From JBBQYD01 sp942493075 (GTDB taxonomy: Bacteria; Verrucomicrobiota; Verrucomicrobiia; Limisphaerales; UBA8199): 64,000 nt of DNA. The position numbers and the translations under genes were made by a program. The stretch lies in assembly GCA_942493075.1 (NCBI GenBank), contig OW818681.1:6470778-6534777 (forward strand). Direction: 5' to 3'. Under the pieces are notes generated by a model. That model saw only the letters and a list, made by a program, of their open reading frames with translations, made no database searches and had not been told where the DNA came from. Shown here one piece after another: positions 7,693 to 17,359 of the stretch (the stretch's first letter is position 1; every line of letters starts with the position of its first letter).

Positions 7693-9081
7693 ATGAATAC
7701 CAGTTTCGAATCTCTTTCCTCTCGCCGGGATTTCATCAAGACCACAGGACGCATCGCCGCGGTGTCCGCCCTTGCCAGCGTGGCCATCCCGCATGTGCAC
7801 GCAGCCGGCAGCGACACGATCCGGGTCGCCCTCGTCGGCTGTGGCGGTCGCGGGACAGGGGCAGCGGATAACGCCCTGCAAACGACTGGGCCCATAAAGC
7901 TCGTGGCCATGGCGGACATTTTTGAAAACGAGGTCAGCGGGAGCCATCAGAACCTCGCGGCCAGGCACGGCGCCAAAGTGGAGGTGCCGCGGGACCGCCA
8001 GTTCGTCGGTTTTGACGGTTACCAAAAAGCGATGGATTGCCTGAAACCGGGCGATATTGTGATTCTGACCACGCCGCCCGCCTTCCGCTGGGTTCACTTT
8101 GGCTATGCCATTCAGAAGGGGCTCCATGTCTTCATGGAGAAGCCCGTCACAGTGGACGGCCCCACCAGCAAACGGATGCTGGAACTGGCCGAGAAGGCGG
8201 TCGCGAAGAATTTGAAGGTCGGTGTGGGCCTTATGTCGCGCCACAGCAGGGCCATGCAGGAACTGCACCAGCGGGTTCAGGACGGCGAGATCGGCGACAT
8301 CACTTTCATGCGCGGTTACCGGATGCACGGGCCCGTGGGCAAGGCTTTCTCAACGAAATGGCCCGGCAAACCGAGCGAACTGCTCTGGCAAATTCAGCGC
8401 TTCCACAGTTTTCTGTGGGCCAGCGGCGGCTGCTATAGCGACTTCTATATTCACCACATCGACCACCTCTGCTGGATGAAAAATGCCTGGCCGGTTAAAG
8501 CCCAGGGACTCGGCGGTCGCCATTACCGCATCAATGTCGAGGGCGAGCCGCTCATCGATCAGAATTTCGATTCTTACGCGGTGGAATATACGTTTGCGGA
8601 CGGCGCCAAGATGTATATGGACGGACGTTGCATCAATGGCTGCAACGATATTTACTCCAGCTATGCCCACGGGACCAAGGGCATGGCAATCGTGTCCAAG
8701 TCGAGTGACTGCGGCTCGCCTTCCAGCACGTTCAAGGGCCAGAACCCGCAACGCTCCAACCTGATCTGGACCTCGAAAACAGAGGAGAACCAGGCGAACC
8801 CTTACCAGAACGAGTGGGACGATCTGCTGAATGCTATTCGCAACGATAAACCGTACAACGAAGCCAAATACGGCATCGAGGCGAGCCTGGTGTCAACCAT
8901 GGGCCGTATGGCTGCCCACACCGGCCAGGAAATCTCCTTTGAAGACGTACTCAACTCCGCGCACGAGTTTGCCCCCGGGTTGGACAAACTCACCATGAAT
9001 TCTCCCGCGCCGGTCCTCGCTTCGGCGGACGGCAAATACCCGGTGCCTTCGCCGGGAATTGTTCGCGACCGGGAGTATTAA
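7693..9081 (+). CDS. TAT-exported Gfo/Idh/MocA-family oxidoreductase
   Basis: An NAD(P)-dependent sugar oxidoreductase-fold protein. The N-terminus has a twin-arginine signal (SRRDFIK at residues 10-16, then a hydrophobic stretch ending HVHAAG). The dinucleotide loop is VALVGCGGRGTG near residue 50, and FMEKPVTVDG carries the conserved EKP near 150. FYIHHIDHLCWM near residue 255 matches the conserved His region of the C-terminal domain. Such TAT-secreted members are abundant in Verrucomicrobiota and Planctomycetota and act on unknown sugars in the periplasm. It ends at a terminator and stands alone. Confidence 0.9.
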   Translation: MNTSFESLSSRRDFIKTTGRIAAVSALASVAIPHVHAAGSDTIRVALVGCGGRGTGAADNALQTTGPIKLVAMADIFENEVSGSHQNLAARHGAKVEVPRDRQFVGFDGYQKAMDCLKPGDIVILTTPPAFRWVHFGYAIQKGLHVFMEKPVTVDGPTSKRMLELAEKAVAKNLKVGVGLMSRHSRAMQELHQRVQDGEIGDITFMRGYRMHGPVGKAFSTKWPGKPSELLWQIQRFHSFLWASGGCYSDFYIHHIDHLCWMKNAWPVKAQGLGGRHYRINVEGEPLIDQNFDSYAVEYTFADGAKMYMDGRCINGCNDIYSSYAHGTKGMAIVSKSSDCGSPSSTFKGQNPQRSNLIWTSKTEENQANPYQNEWDDLLNAIRNDKPYNEAKYGIEASLVSTMGRMAAHTGQEISFEDVLNSAHEFAPGLDKLTMNSPAPVLASADGKYPVPSPGIVRDREY

Positions 9082-9104
9082 TTAATTAGGCCTCCCAGGC
9101 ATTG

Positions 9105-9138
9105 AGAACCCGTCCGGGTTAGTCCGGGCGGTTTTTTT
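9105..9138 (+). terminator. Rho-independent terminator after the Gfo/Idh gene
   Basis: An imperfect GC stem (ACC, a one-base bulge, then GTCCGG pairing with the CCGGGC-GGT side) is followed by seven T residues at about 9132-9138. Confidence 0.65.
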
Positions 9139-9340
9139 AATACACACCTTTAGGGATGGGTGGAGGCTTTGCAGCCGGGCCGGGCTTTGCACGCTCTGAA
9201 GCTGCGACTTAAAGGCAGAAGCAACCGCTGGGAACACCGAGCACAACTTCGGTAACGGGAAACAGCAGCTGTCCAGCCTGCTGCTCACAATGAACCTGCT
9301 GGCCTTCGGTCTGCATACGCCTTGCGCGCTTGCGCGTGGC

Positions 9341-10270
9341 TTAGATCGAATAATCGAGCGCCTGTTTTTCCCGGCGCTTCTTGCTCATCACCCGCACCTT
9401 GGCCTCTTCCTGCACCACGATGGAATGCGGAGGCACGCTGCTGGTAAGGAAGACATTTGCCCCTATCGTGCTGCCCTCTCCCACCACGGTATCACCGCCC
9501 ATGACCGTTGCCCCTGCGTAGAGCGTGACATGATCCTCGATCGTAGGATGGCGTTTTTGCCCGCGCAACTGCTGTCCCGCAGCCAGCGACTTGGCTACAA
9601 GCCCAACCCCCTGGTACATCTTCACGTGGTCCCCGATCATCGAGGTTTCTCCCACGACCGTGCCCGTGCAGTGATCCACAAAAAAGTGTGAGCCAATCTG
9701 CGCGCCGGGATGCAGATCCATTCCGGTTCGGGTGTGAGCCCACTCCGTCATAATGCGCGGAATGAGGGGAATATTCTTCAGGTAAAGATTGTGTGCCATG
9801 CGTTGCGCCGCGATGGCTTCGATGAATGGGTAAGCGACAATGACTTCCTCTTTGCTCAAGGCCGCCGGGTCGCCGTTGAAGGCCGCCTCGGTATCAGTCT
9901 GGAGCAGGTCGCGAATTCCAGGGAGGCTCCGCAGGAATTCAATGGTCATGGCCCGGGCGGCGGGACGCAGGTCCTTTTTTGGCAACTCCCCTGGTGGATG
10001 ATATTCCAGGCTCTTGTAGATTTCATCCTCCAGACTCGTGCCCACCCCGCGCAACAGGCTGGAGGTCTCCTGGACAATCTCTGAGGAATGCAGCAGGCGT
10101 TCATCAAAGAAGCCTGGGAACAAAAGCCGCAGAAGGTTCGCGGTTATCAGGCCGATCGCACGCTTGGACGGCAGGTTGTCTCCGTCCAAATGGTTGATGC
10201 CACCGGTGCGCGCATACGATGCGACCAATTCCTCAGTTAGCTGTTTTACCGTCAACTGCACAATGGGCAT
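9341..10270 (-). CDS. Serine O-acetyltransferase (EpsC/CysE-like)
   Basis: It transfers acetyl from acetyl-CoA to serine for cysteine synthesis. The C-terminal left-handed beta-helix shows the family motifs: the active-site region GMDLHPGAQIGSHFFVDH, GTVVGETSMIGDHVKMYQGV, RHPTIEDHVTLYAGATVMGG and TIGANVFLTSSVPP. The 150-residue helical N-terminus fits the long SAT/EpsC branch. The start at 10270 is preferred because the upstream in-frame ATG (10339) overlaps the preceding Sel1 gene. No cysteine synthase lies beside it. The two genes on this strand, Sel1 then SAT, are 43 nt apart and may be cotranscribed. Confidence 0.85.
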   Translation of the reverse strand: MPIVQLTVKQLTEELVASYARTGGINHLDGDNLPSKRAIGLITANLLRLLFPGFFDERLLHSSEIVQETSSLLRGVGTSLEDEIYKSLEYHPPGELPKKDLRPAARAMTIEFLRSLPGIRDLLQTDTEAAFNGDPAALSKEEVIVAYPFIEAIAAQRMAHNLYLKNIPLIPRIMTEWAHTRTGMDLHPGAQIGSHFFVDHCTGTVVGETSMIGDHVKMYQGVGLVAKSLAAGQQLRGQKRHPTIEDHVTLYAGATVMGGDTVVGEGSTIGANVFLTSSVPPHSIVVQEEAKVRVMSKKRREKQALDYSI

Positions 10271-10313
10271 TATCGGCCAACCCACCCGAAAGGCAAGACA
10301 GTGAGGACCAGCC

Positions 10314-10886
10314 TTACAGGGAGACGGGCTGGCTACCATGGCTCGGAACGAATGCCTTCGCCCGCCGAACGCCTTCTGCCACTTCTTCCCAGCTCATAGC
10401 CAGAGTGATGTTCTGGCAGGAGAGTTGAGCCCCACGATAGCCCTGCGCTGCCGCGAGTGTCGCCCACTTGAGCGATTCAACCCGGTGTTCAGATGTTGCG
10501 GACTCCTCCTCCGATCTTCTGCGCCCTGCGCGATTGAGGAGGTCCTCCAAAGTGCCAAGACGAAACTGCGCGCCAGCATCGCCAAGCTCCGCAGCGCTAA
10601 CCATCCAGGTCCGCGCTTTCACGGGGTCACTTGCCAGTCCCTGGCCGAGCTCATACATAATCGCGAGGTTGAACTGGGCAAGACTGTGGCCTTTTGCCGC
10701 CGCTTGTTCGTAACAACGAGCTGCCTGAACGTAGTCTCGGCCCGCACCAATTCCACACGCGGAACGCAGTCCGGATTGGAACAGCTTTTCTGCTTCATCT
10801 TGAGGGGCTGCGGGAGGAACTGTCTCGGTCTCGGCAGGGGCCGGCGAGGAAGTTCCAAGCCAGCGTCGGAAAAAGGCTAAACTCAT
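10314..10886 (-). CDS. Sel1-like repeat protein
   Basis: A short protein of about 190 residues with at least two Sel1-type TPR-like repeats (AARCYEQAAAKGHSLAQFNL; ARTWMVSAAELGDAGAQFRL) and a weaker third (LKWATLAAAQGYRGAQ). Sel1 repeats are helical scaffolds for protein contacts. The start is ambiguous: Met codons at 10904, 10898, 10892 and 10886 are in frame; the last is used. The N-terminal FFRRWLG segment is not a convincing signal peptide. The partner is unknown. Confidence 0.75.
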   Translation of the reverse strand: MSLAFFRRWLGTSSPAPAETETVPPAAPQDEAEKLFQSGLRSACGIGAGRDYVQAARCYEQAAAKGHSLAQFNLAIMYELGQGLASDPVKARTWMVSAAELGDAGAQFRLGTLEDLLNRAGRRRSEEESATSEHRVESLKWATLAAAQGYRGAQLSCQNITLAMSWEEVAEGVRRAKAFVPSHGSQPVSL

Positions 10887-11046
10887 CGCCATTAACATTA
10901 TCACGGCTTAAATGGAAAACAAGCGATTATAAATTCATTAACTAACAAGGGCGATACCGAACCGTGTGCTCATGGCGTTTTCAGGGGTTTCCGGGATCTA
11001 CATTCTTGATTCCTTCCTCGTTTTCCCCTAGCGTCCACACACATAG

Positions 11047-14000
11047 ATGGAAACGTCCAGTTGTTTTTCCGACGCGCCCTCGACCAATGAATGTCAGCAC
11101 CTGCCTGCGCCACTTAATGGCGTTTCCTCTTCGACCCTGGACCTAACGGGCATTGCCACCTGGAACTGGGAAGAGTCCTCCGGCAGACTATCGGTCTCGA
11201 AGACGTGGTTTGCATTGTTCGGAGTTCCCAACCGCTCGACCGTTTCCTTTCAGGACTTTCTTGACGCACTTCATGCGGCAGATCGTTCCTCAGTGGAGGA
11301 GCAACTGCTCAACGCCTTCGGACAGGGACGCAGTTGCCGTCTGGATCACCGGGTGATCTGGCCAGACGGGTCTGAACGTTGGCTGACGACTACGGTCGGC
11401 GTCTTCTGCAACCAGGTCGGGGCCGCGGTGGGGCTGGCTGGCGTGTCGATGGACGTAACCCCGCAAAAGCGGATTGAAGCCGAGCTCCGGGCTAAGGAGG
11501 CGGAACTGAGCAAACACCGCACGCAGTTCCAGTTGATTTTAGCGACCGTGGATGCGTGTGAATTTGAGTTCGATCCGGTGACGGATACGGGTGTGTGGTC
11601 CGAGGAGTTGGAGAAGCTCTACGGGCTGCAACCGGGAGAGTTCAGCGGCAAGCTGCACGATTGGAAGGCCCGGCTGCTTCCAGAAGACCTTCCGAGAGCG
11701 GAGGAAGATATCGTGCGGATACTGTCCGAGGGCCAGGGCGTTTCGCGGTTCAGAATCAAGCGGCAGGATACCGGAGAGACCCGATGGATGGAATGCCGGG
11801 CAAAAGTCACTTACGATGCCGCCGGAAAACCGGGCAAAGTCTTAGGGGTCCACATCGACGTGACTGCGCGCGTGAAAGCCAGGCAGCTTCTTCATGAGCG
11901 CGAGGAGCAGTTGAAGATGTTCATCGAACATTCGCCCGCTGCCATCGCTATGCTGGATCGCGAGATGCGTTACCTGGTGGTCAGCGACCGATGGCTTTTG
12001 GACTACCGGGTGCAGGATCGCTCCGTGATTGGCCGATGTCATTATGAGGTGTTCCCGGATATCCCGGAGCATTGGAGACAGGTCCACGAGCGCTGCCTGG
12101 CCGGCGCAAGCGAGGGCTGCGATGCGGAACGGTTTCCCCGTGCCGATGGGCGCGTGGACTGGGTGCGCTGGAAGATTCATCCCTGGCGCGACGCTCGTGG
12201 TGAGGTTGGCGGGCTGATTATTTTTTCCGAGGTAGTCACGGAACGGGTGGAAACCGAGATGGCCCTCCGGCTCAGCCAGGAACGGATGCGTGCATTTCTC
12301 AACAACAAATCCATCGTGGCATGGATGAAAGATGAAGCGGGCAAGTTCGTCTTTCTCAGCGACCACTTTAGATACCGTTTCGGGGTGGGCAAGGAATGGC
12401 AGGGCTTGACCGATTTCGACCTTTGGCCCCGGCACTTGGCTGAGCGATACCGGCAAACTGATTTGGCCGTGCTTTCCACTGGCAACCCGCTTGAGGTGAT
12501 CGAGCCCAACGACCAGATGGACGGCACTTTTTCGTGGTGGTTGAAGCACAAATTTCTGTTCGTTGATGCCGAGGGCAAACGGTATGTCGGCGGTTTGGCC
12601 GTGGACGTGACCGAGCGCCAGCAGTTTCAGGCGGCCTTGCTTGAGAGTGAGCAGCGCTATCGTAACCTGGTTGAAGCTACCTTTGACTGGATCTGGGAAG
12701 TTGACGCCCATGGGCGATTTACTTATTCAAGCCCGCAGGTTCAGGATTTGTTGGGCTACGCACCCGCAGAGGTGGTGGGCCGCCCCATGACGGCTTTCAT
12801 GGCGCCAGACGAGGCTAAGAAATTCGAAGAGCTTTTTTCGAGCCGGGCGGCTCAGCAGGAACCCTTTTCCGGCGTGGAGAGCGTGAATCTGCACAAGCAA
12901 GGGCGTCCTGTGGCTCTGGAGAGCAGCGGGGTGCCGGTGCTCGGCCCCAAAGGCGAATTGCGCGGCTATCGCGGAATGGACCGGGACGTCACGGCTCGCA
13001 AGCAGCTTGAGGCGCAATTGCGCCAGGCGCAAAAGCTTGAGGCCATTGGCCAGCTCGCAGGTGGTGTGGCCCATGATTTCAACAATATCCTGGCCTCAAT
13101 GATGATGCAGATCGCGTTGATGGAGATGGAATCCGATATGGATACCAATCTTCGCTCCGGGCTCGAGGACTTGGAAAAAGAAGCACGCCGCGCCGCCAAT
13201 CTCACCCGCCAATTGCTGATGTTCAGCCGGCGCTCGGTGCTGGACAAGAAGCAGGTGGATCTCAACCAGGTAGTGGCCGATTTGTTGAAGATGCTCGGGC
13301 GGTTGATCGGCGAAGATATCCACTTGCAGGTGGAAACCGAACCCGGGCTGCCATCCATCGAGGCAGACGTGGGCATGATGGAGCAGGTGCTCATGAACCT
13401 GGTCGTAAATGGCAGGGACGCTATGCCGCGAGGCGGGCGAATCACAATCCGCACCTCGCTGGTTTCCGTGAGCGCCGATGGATTGGATGGGAACCTGAAC
13501 CGGCGTCCCGGAACCTTCGTTTGTCTTGAAGTCTCCGATACGGGCTGCGGCATGGATAGTGAAACGCTGAAGCGGCTTTTCGAACCTTTCTTCACCACCA
13601 AGGAGCCAGGCAAAGGCACGGGATTGGGTCTGGCCACTGTGCATGGGATTATTGCCCAGCATAAAGGCTGGGTAGAGGTGCAAAGCACCGTAGGTTCTGG
13701 CAGCACGTTCTCGGTTTATTTACCCACGGTGGCGGTATTTACTGCGGTTGAGGCAGACGCCTCTGATCCTGAGTCGGCTCATCGTGGCAATGAAACCATC
13801 CTGCTTGTGGAGGATGAGGAGGGGGTGCGTCGTGTTGTGTCACGCTTGTTGCGTTCCCTGGGCTACCAGATTCTTGAGGCTGGCAACGGCCAGGAGGCCA
13901 TCAAGCTCTGGCAACTCCATCGTTCAACCATCGATCTGCTGTTCACCGACATGGTGATGCCGGAAGGAATGACAGGACTCGAAGTCGTGGAACAACTGCA

Positions 14001-14175
14001 AGCCGACAAGCCCGAGCTGAAAGCGATTATTTCAAGCGGCTACAGCGTCGAGATTGCGCGCATGGGGCTGGCCAATCGCACAGGCGTTGCCTACCTGGCA
14101 AAACCTTCGGACGCCAAGACCATGGCTGAGGCGGTTCGTAAATGCCTGGATTCCCGCTTGGCCGTTACGCCATAG
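11047..14175 (+). CDS. Multi-PAS hybrid sensor histidine kinase
   Basis: 1042 residues. Five PAS/PAC units can be traced at about 32-138, 158-278, 285-398, 410-525 and 532-648, each ending in a DVT-type PAC signature such as GVSMDVTPQKR or GVHIDVTAR. The HisKA box LAGGVAHDFNNI has His676. The ATPase domain shows NLVVNGRDAMPRGG (about 784), DTGCGMD and GKGTGLGLATVHGI. A C-terminal receiver follows, with Asp968 in LLFTDMVMP and Lys in YLAKPSD. There is no transmembrane segment, so it is a cytoplasmic sensor. The architecture matches the CckA/NtrY-like 'VAHDFNN' kinase group. The ligand is unknown. The gene stands alone. Confidence 0.93.
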   Translation: METSSCFSDAPSTNECQHLPAPLNGVSSSTLDLTGIATWNWEESSGRLSVSKTWFALFGVPNRSTVSFQDFLDALHAADRSSVEEQLLNAFGQGRSCRLDHRVIWPDGSERWLTTTVGVFCNQVGAAVGLAGVSMDVTPQKRIEAELRAKEAELSKHRTQFQLILATVDACEFEFDPVTDTGVWSEELEKLYGLQPGEFSGKLHDWKARLLPEDLPRAEEDIVRILSEGQGVSRFRIKRQDTGETRWMECRAKVTYDAAGKPGKVLGVHIDVTARVKARQLLHEREEQLKMFIEHSPAAIAMLDREMRYLVVSDRWLLDYRVQDRSVIGRCHYEVFPDIPEHWRQVHERCLAGASEGCDAERFPRADGRVDWVRWKIHPWRDARGEVGGLIIFSEVVTERVETEMALRLSQERMRAFLNNKSIVAWMKDEAGKFVFLSDHFRYRFGVGKEWQGLTDFDLWPRHLAERYRQTDLAVLSTGNPLEVIEPNDQMDGTFSWWLKHKFLFVDAEGKRYVGGLAVDVTERQQFQAALLESEQRYRNLVEATFDWIWEVDAHGRFTYSSPQVQDLLGYAPAEVVGRPMTAFMAPDEAKKFEELFSSRAAQQEPFSGVESVNLHKQGRPVALESSGVPVLGPKGELRGYRGMDRDVTARKQLEAQLRQAQKLEAIGQLAGGVAHDFNNILASMMMQIALMEMESDMDTNLRSGLEDLEKEARRAANLTRQLLMFSRRSVLDKKQVDLNQVVADLLKMLGRLIGEDIHLQVETEPGLPSIEADVGMMEQVLMNLVVNGRDAMPRGGRITIRTSLVSVSADGLDGNLNRRPGTFVCLEVSDTGCGMDSETLKRLFEPFFTTKEPGKGTGLGLATVHGIIAQHKGWVEVQSTVGSGSTFSVYLPTVAVFTAVEADASDPESAHRGNETILLVEDEEGVRRVVSRLLRSLGYQILEAGNGQEAIKLWQLHRSTIDLLFTDMVMPEGMTGLEVVEQLQADKPELKAIISSGYSVEIARMGLANRTGVAYLAKPSDAKTMAEAVRKCLDSRLAVTP

Positions 14176-14188
14176 GGAAAGAAAGGAG

Positions 14189-14240
14189 CCGGAAAGCCGA
14201 TTGAGCACACCTCGATGGGTGTGTTCAATTGGCCTTCCGG
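14189..14240. repeat. Near-perfect 23-bp hairpin between convergent genes
   Basis: Arms at 14189-14211 and about 14218-14240 pair over 23 positions with two G-U wobbles and one mismatch (outer ends CCGGAA and TTCCGG). No T-run follows, so it is not a canonical terminator. It may still end or stabilise both converging transcripts. Confidence 0.6.
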
Positions 14241-14280
14241 CACCGGGAAGCACAGCTAAAGCTGGCACAGGCACCGTGGC

Positions 14281-14622
14281 TCATACGGCAAGCAGCTCGC
14301 GGCTGCGCTGCGTGATTTGTTCCTGCCGGTCCACCCGCACCAGGGCCTCATTCGTTTTCTCTTCGAACAACGCCGGGAACACCAGGAGCGGGAACCGGGT
14401 TACCCAAGCCAAAGCCGCCGCTTCGTTTGCTGCGCCACGGAGTGCCGGGTTGAGCCGGGGGTCCACGAGCTCATCGAGCTTCTCCACAAGGAGCTGCTCT
14501 TTGAGCCGCTCAAGTTTCTCCTGCTGCGCGGCCCGGAGGGCCACTTGCGGCGTCACGTTGAACCAGGTTTCAGGCCGGAACTCAACCGGCACCCGGCTCC
14601 ATCTATTTGCTTCACTTTTCAT
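14281..14622 (-). CDS. Conserved-looking small protein of unknown function
   Basis: From the ATG at 14622 the product is 113 residues. The frame also extends upstream to 14691, but that part overlaps a strong hairpin terminator. The N-terminus (RWSRVPVEFRPETWFNVTPQ) is followed by a charged helical stretch (AAQQEKLERLKEQLLVEKLD) and a hydrophobic patch (AWVTRFPLLVFPALFEE). No signal peptide or membrane helix is evident. The family is not recognised. Composition looks like a real coding gene, and the flanking terminators fit an isolated gene. Confidence 0.5.
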   Translation of the reverse strand: MKSEANRWSRVPVEFRPETWFNVTPQVALRAAQQEKLERLKEQLLVEKLDELVDPRLNPALRGAANEAAALAWVTRFPLLVFPALFEEKTNEALVRVDRQEQITQRSRELLAV

Positions 14623-14668
14623 ATATATCGTATTTGACAATGCTAACTCTTTTCTATTCACCCAAACA

Positions 14669-14702
14669 AAAAACCCGCGATTGACTTGCAATCGCGGGTT
14701 TT
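14669..14702 (-). terminator. Strong terminator downstream of the ECF-fusion gene
   Basis: A stem of about 13 bp with a 4-nt loop: ACCCGCGATTG and CAATCGCGGGT. On the minus strand it runs into a long T-tract, with a shorter T4 on the plus strand. It lies about 290 nt after the ECF stop and just upstream of the small gene at 14622. The region between (14703-14987) holds nothing else recognisable. Confidence 0.75.
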
Positions 14703-14987
14703 AAGGAAATCTTGATCCGATTCTTAGGAAGTTCCTCCCGCGATTGCTGGCGTCCAGATGGAACGATGCCCAAAGGACATAAGCCCCTTGGACGCGGTCA
14801 TCTGATTACAAATTGTTGCTGCTCTTTTCATCAAATCACGGTGAATTAAACACCATAACGGAACGTTTGTCAAAATATTAACGCACGTGGATTGTCTCAT
14901 GCGCGTCAAACCTGTGATAGCGAGGAACATCTCAAATCACATTGTGCATCGAATCAGGAGCCGGGACTGACGCGTTTACATGGCATT

Positions 14988-17141
14988 TTAACTCCTCCTC
15001 ACTCGGCACACCCAGCACAAAAGACATCCGGCATCGGCCACGAGTACAAAAATTCCCACCGCAGTTATAGAAGGGCTCAACCCCAGGCGACCGCTGCCTG
15101 AGGGTTGTGGGTGAACGCGGGGAGGTGCAAGAATGCCCCGGGGACGGTACCACCAGTCCAAATCCGCCAGCCTGACCTGATAATTGATGCCCTGTCGGGT
15201 CAGCAGTTCCAGTGTGGATTGGTCGGCGGGGGCAATGAATTCGGGCGACCGTACGTCGGAAATCCACAGTTCTCTGGAGCCATCTCTGTATTCGAACACG
15301 TCGTAACGAGCATTCTTATGTTGAGCAACCATGTCTGGAATTTCACCGGAAGTCACATAGTGGACCTTCCAATTCGTCGTTAGTCCCAGCGCCAAGGCAA
15401 CGGCAATCATGCCGCAGGCGGCCAAAGCTGCAAAGGCTTCGTCCACCCTGTGCTCGCGGTGCGCGGCGGGACGCCGCTTGGACTCCCCGGCGAGGACGCC
15501 TGACGCTGCACCGGAAAACCCGGCGTTGCCGTCAGGTCGATCCGTTTCCTCGGGTATCGCAACTGACCGGCGCTTGCGTTGTCGCAGTAATGTGGCAGCG
15601 CCGGATACAACCAGGAAAAGACAAAAGGCGGGTAAGAACAGGCTCATTGCCCAATTGCCGAGTAACCCGAGCACGAAGCTGACGGCAAACCTCAAATCCC
15701 GGATTGCCACTCTCGCTTCATACTGGATACCCTTTTCCTCCAAAAGCGCCAGGGTGGTGCTCTCCGCAGGCGCTTCGAACCAGTACTTCGATCCATTCTC
15801 GCGCACCTCGCCATTGAGTCGGCGGAACCCATTTCGATGCTGGATGAGGCAGAAGTCAATGTTGCCGCCGCTGGAATCGGTGATCAGCTTCTGGACTTCG
15901 GTGGTGGACAGATACCGGCTCTGTGGAAGATCCGGACTTTGTGACAATGCGACAGAGCCCAGGAAAAAGCAGGCCAGGCAAAACAGCGCCCCGGTCACAG
16001 CCAGAGCGACCCAAGGGACAATCGATTTTCGTGCGCGGCTGAGGAGGGATGTTTGCTCTGGGGCTTGAGGGTGGTTTGGCTTTCGGCGCTGCCTTATCCA
16101 GACGCACAGGGACAATGGAGCGATCCCAAATACCAAGCCAGGAACGAGGATTTCGAACCAAACGCGAGCAACGGGAATGTAGGTATCATGCGCAACGTGG
16201 AAGGCACGTATCCATGCCAGCAAGAGAAGAGGAGGCAGAAGCACAAGGATAAGCATGCCGCCGCCCATGATCTGCCAAAAGGTGGCGACAGCCCGGCGTG
16301 CCTGATCACCGTGCTGCCGATCCACTCCCATCTTGTAGCCGATGTACCCACTCAACGGCAAGACGGGTGCCAGCCAGCAGGCAAAACTGAGCAGGCTCTT
16401 GAAGCTGGCCTGAAGGAAACCAGAAGCCGTCTTTGCGGCCACACTGCCACTCTGCGTCAGCCCTGATCCGGCGGCTGCCCCACTCGCGGTGGTGGCCATC
16501 AACGGCAGAGCCGCCACCACGGCGAGGGTTACGTTCTTTCCTGGAACGGTCTGTTTCAAAGCTCCCGCAACAAAACTGAGAAACTGCTCCTGCAACAATT
16601 TTCGCCCACGCGACAACCGCTGTTTCACCGCATCCTCGCTGAGCTCCAAATCCTCAGCAACCGCTTCGATGGATTGCTGCTCGCGATAGAACAAAACCAA
16701 TGGTTCGCGATAGATTTCCGGGAGCCGCTGGAGCGCTCGCCAAAGAATGGCCTTCTCCTCATCGCTAATGGCCTGGTCTGGCGGGAGGGGTTCTGGCGAT
16801 ACCCATGCGTCCAGAGACTCCAGCGACTCAGCCGCGTGCTCTGGAACACGCTGCTGGTGCCGGAACTCTTTGCTGATGCGAAAACGGGCAATACTGCAAA
16901 GCCAGGACCGGAGCTTCGCGGGCTCACGCAGGTCTTTAAGTTGTTTCCAGGCGGAGACAAAAGTTTCCTGGGTCAAATCTTCGCTGCGACTGAGGTTCCC
17001 TGTGGCAGAATAGGCCAGCGATGCGATCAAGGTCTGATACCGCTCCACGATCCGGGCGAAAGCTTCCCGATCGCCGCCCAGACTCTGGGCCACCAAATCG
17101 GCATCACTCGATCCCACGACACGCATTGCTTCGGTTTTCAT
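14988..17141 (-). CDS. ECF sigma factor fused to a membrane region with two FtsH-external-like domains
   Basis: 717 residues from the ATG at 17141; longer upstream starts add unlike sequence. The N-terminus is an ECF sigma factor: region 2 at about 27-93 (SRSEDLTQETFVSAWKQL) and region 4 at about 135-188 (LPEIYREPLVLFY, then an HTH ending AVKQRLSRGRKLL). Helices follow at about 203-220, 245-268, 290-312, 328-350, 375-398, 486-518 and 691-713. Two soluble segments (about 410-480 and 597-662) resemble each other, with endings YWFEAPAESTTLALLEEKGI and EFIAPADQSTLELLTRQGIN. They also resemble the periplasmic domain of FtsH. A membrane-tethered sigma factor that is released or sensed through these domains is my inference. 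There is no separate anti-sigma gene beside it. Confidence 0.8.
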   Translation of the reverse strand: MKTEAMRVVGSSDADLVAQSLGGDREAFARIVERYQTLIASLAYSATGNLSRSEDLTQETFVSAWKQLKDLREPAKLRSWLCSIARFRISKEFRHQQRVPEHAAESLESLDAWVSPEPLPPDQAISDEEKAILWRALQRLPEIYREPLVLFYREQQSIEAVAEDLELSEDAVKQRLSRGRKLLQEQFLSFVAGALKQTVPGKNVTLAVVAALPLMATTASGAAAGSGLTQSGSVAAKTASGFLQASFKSLLSFACWLAPVLPLSGYIGYKMGVDRQHGDQARRAVATFWQIMGGGMLILVLLPPLLLLAWIRAFHVAHDTYIPVARVWFEILVPGLVFGIAPLSLCVWIRQRRKPNHPQAPEQTSLLSRARKSIVPWVALAVTGALFCLACFFLGSVALSQSPDLPQSRYLSTTEVQKLITDSSGGNIDFCLIQHRNGFRRLNGEVRENGSKYWFEAPAESTTLALLEEKGIQYEARVAIRDLRFAVSFVLGLLGNWAMSLFLPAFCLFLVVSGAATLLRQRKRRSVAIPEETDRPDGNAGFSGAASGVLAGESKRRPAAHREHRVDEAFAALAACGMIAVALALGLTTNWKVHYVTSGEIPDMVAQHKNARYDVFEYRDGSRELWISDVRSPEFIAPADQSTLELLTRQGINYQVRLADLDWWYRPRGILAPPRVHPQPSGSGRLGLSPSITAVGIFVLVADAGCLLCWVCRVRRS

Positions 17142-17359
17142 AGTATCACCCCATAAGCACCCGGAAAGCCTCAAGAGGTGACAAATTCTTTTACGATGCC
17201 CTCGAAAAGAGCCGCGCGGATAGCCCACAGATGTGTCGTACGGCCACTGGGGGAAGGCAGAAGACCTCCCGCGAGCGATCCAACTCCTGTAGACTTCCCC
17301 CCAGGGCTGGCAACCCAACCCAAAAGTGCTACAATAACCCTTCTGAACGTTGTGACTTT

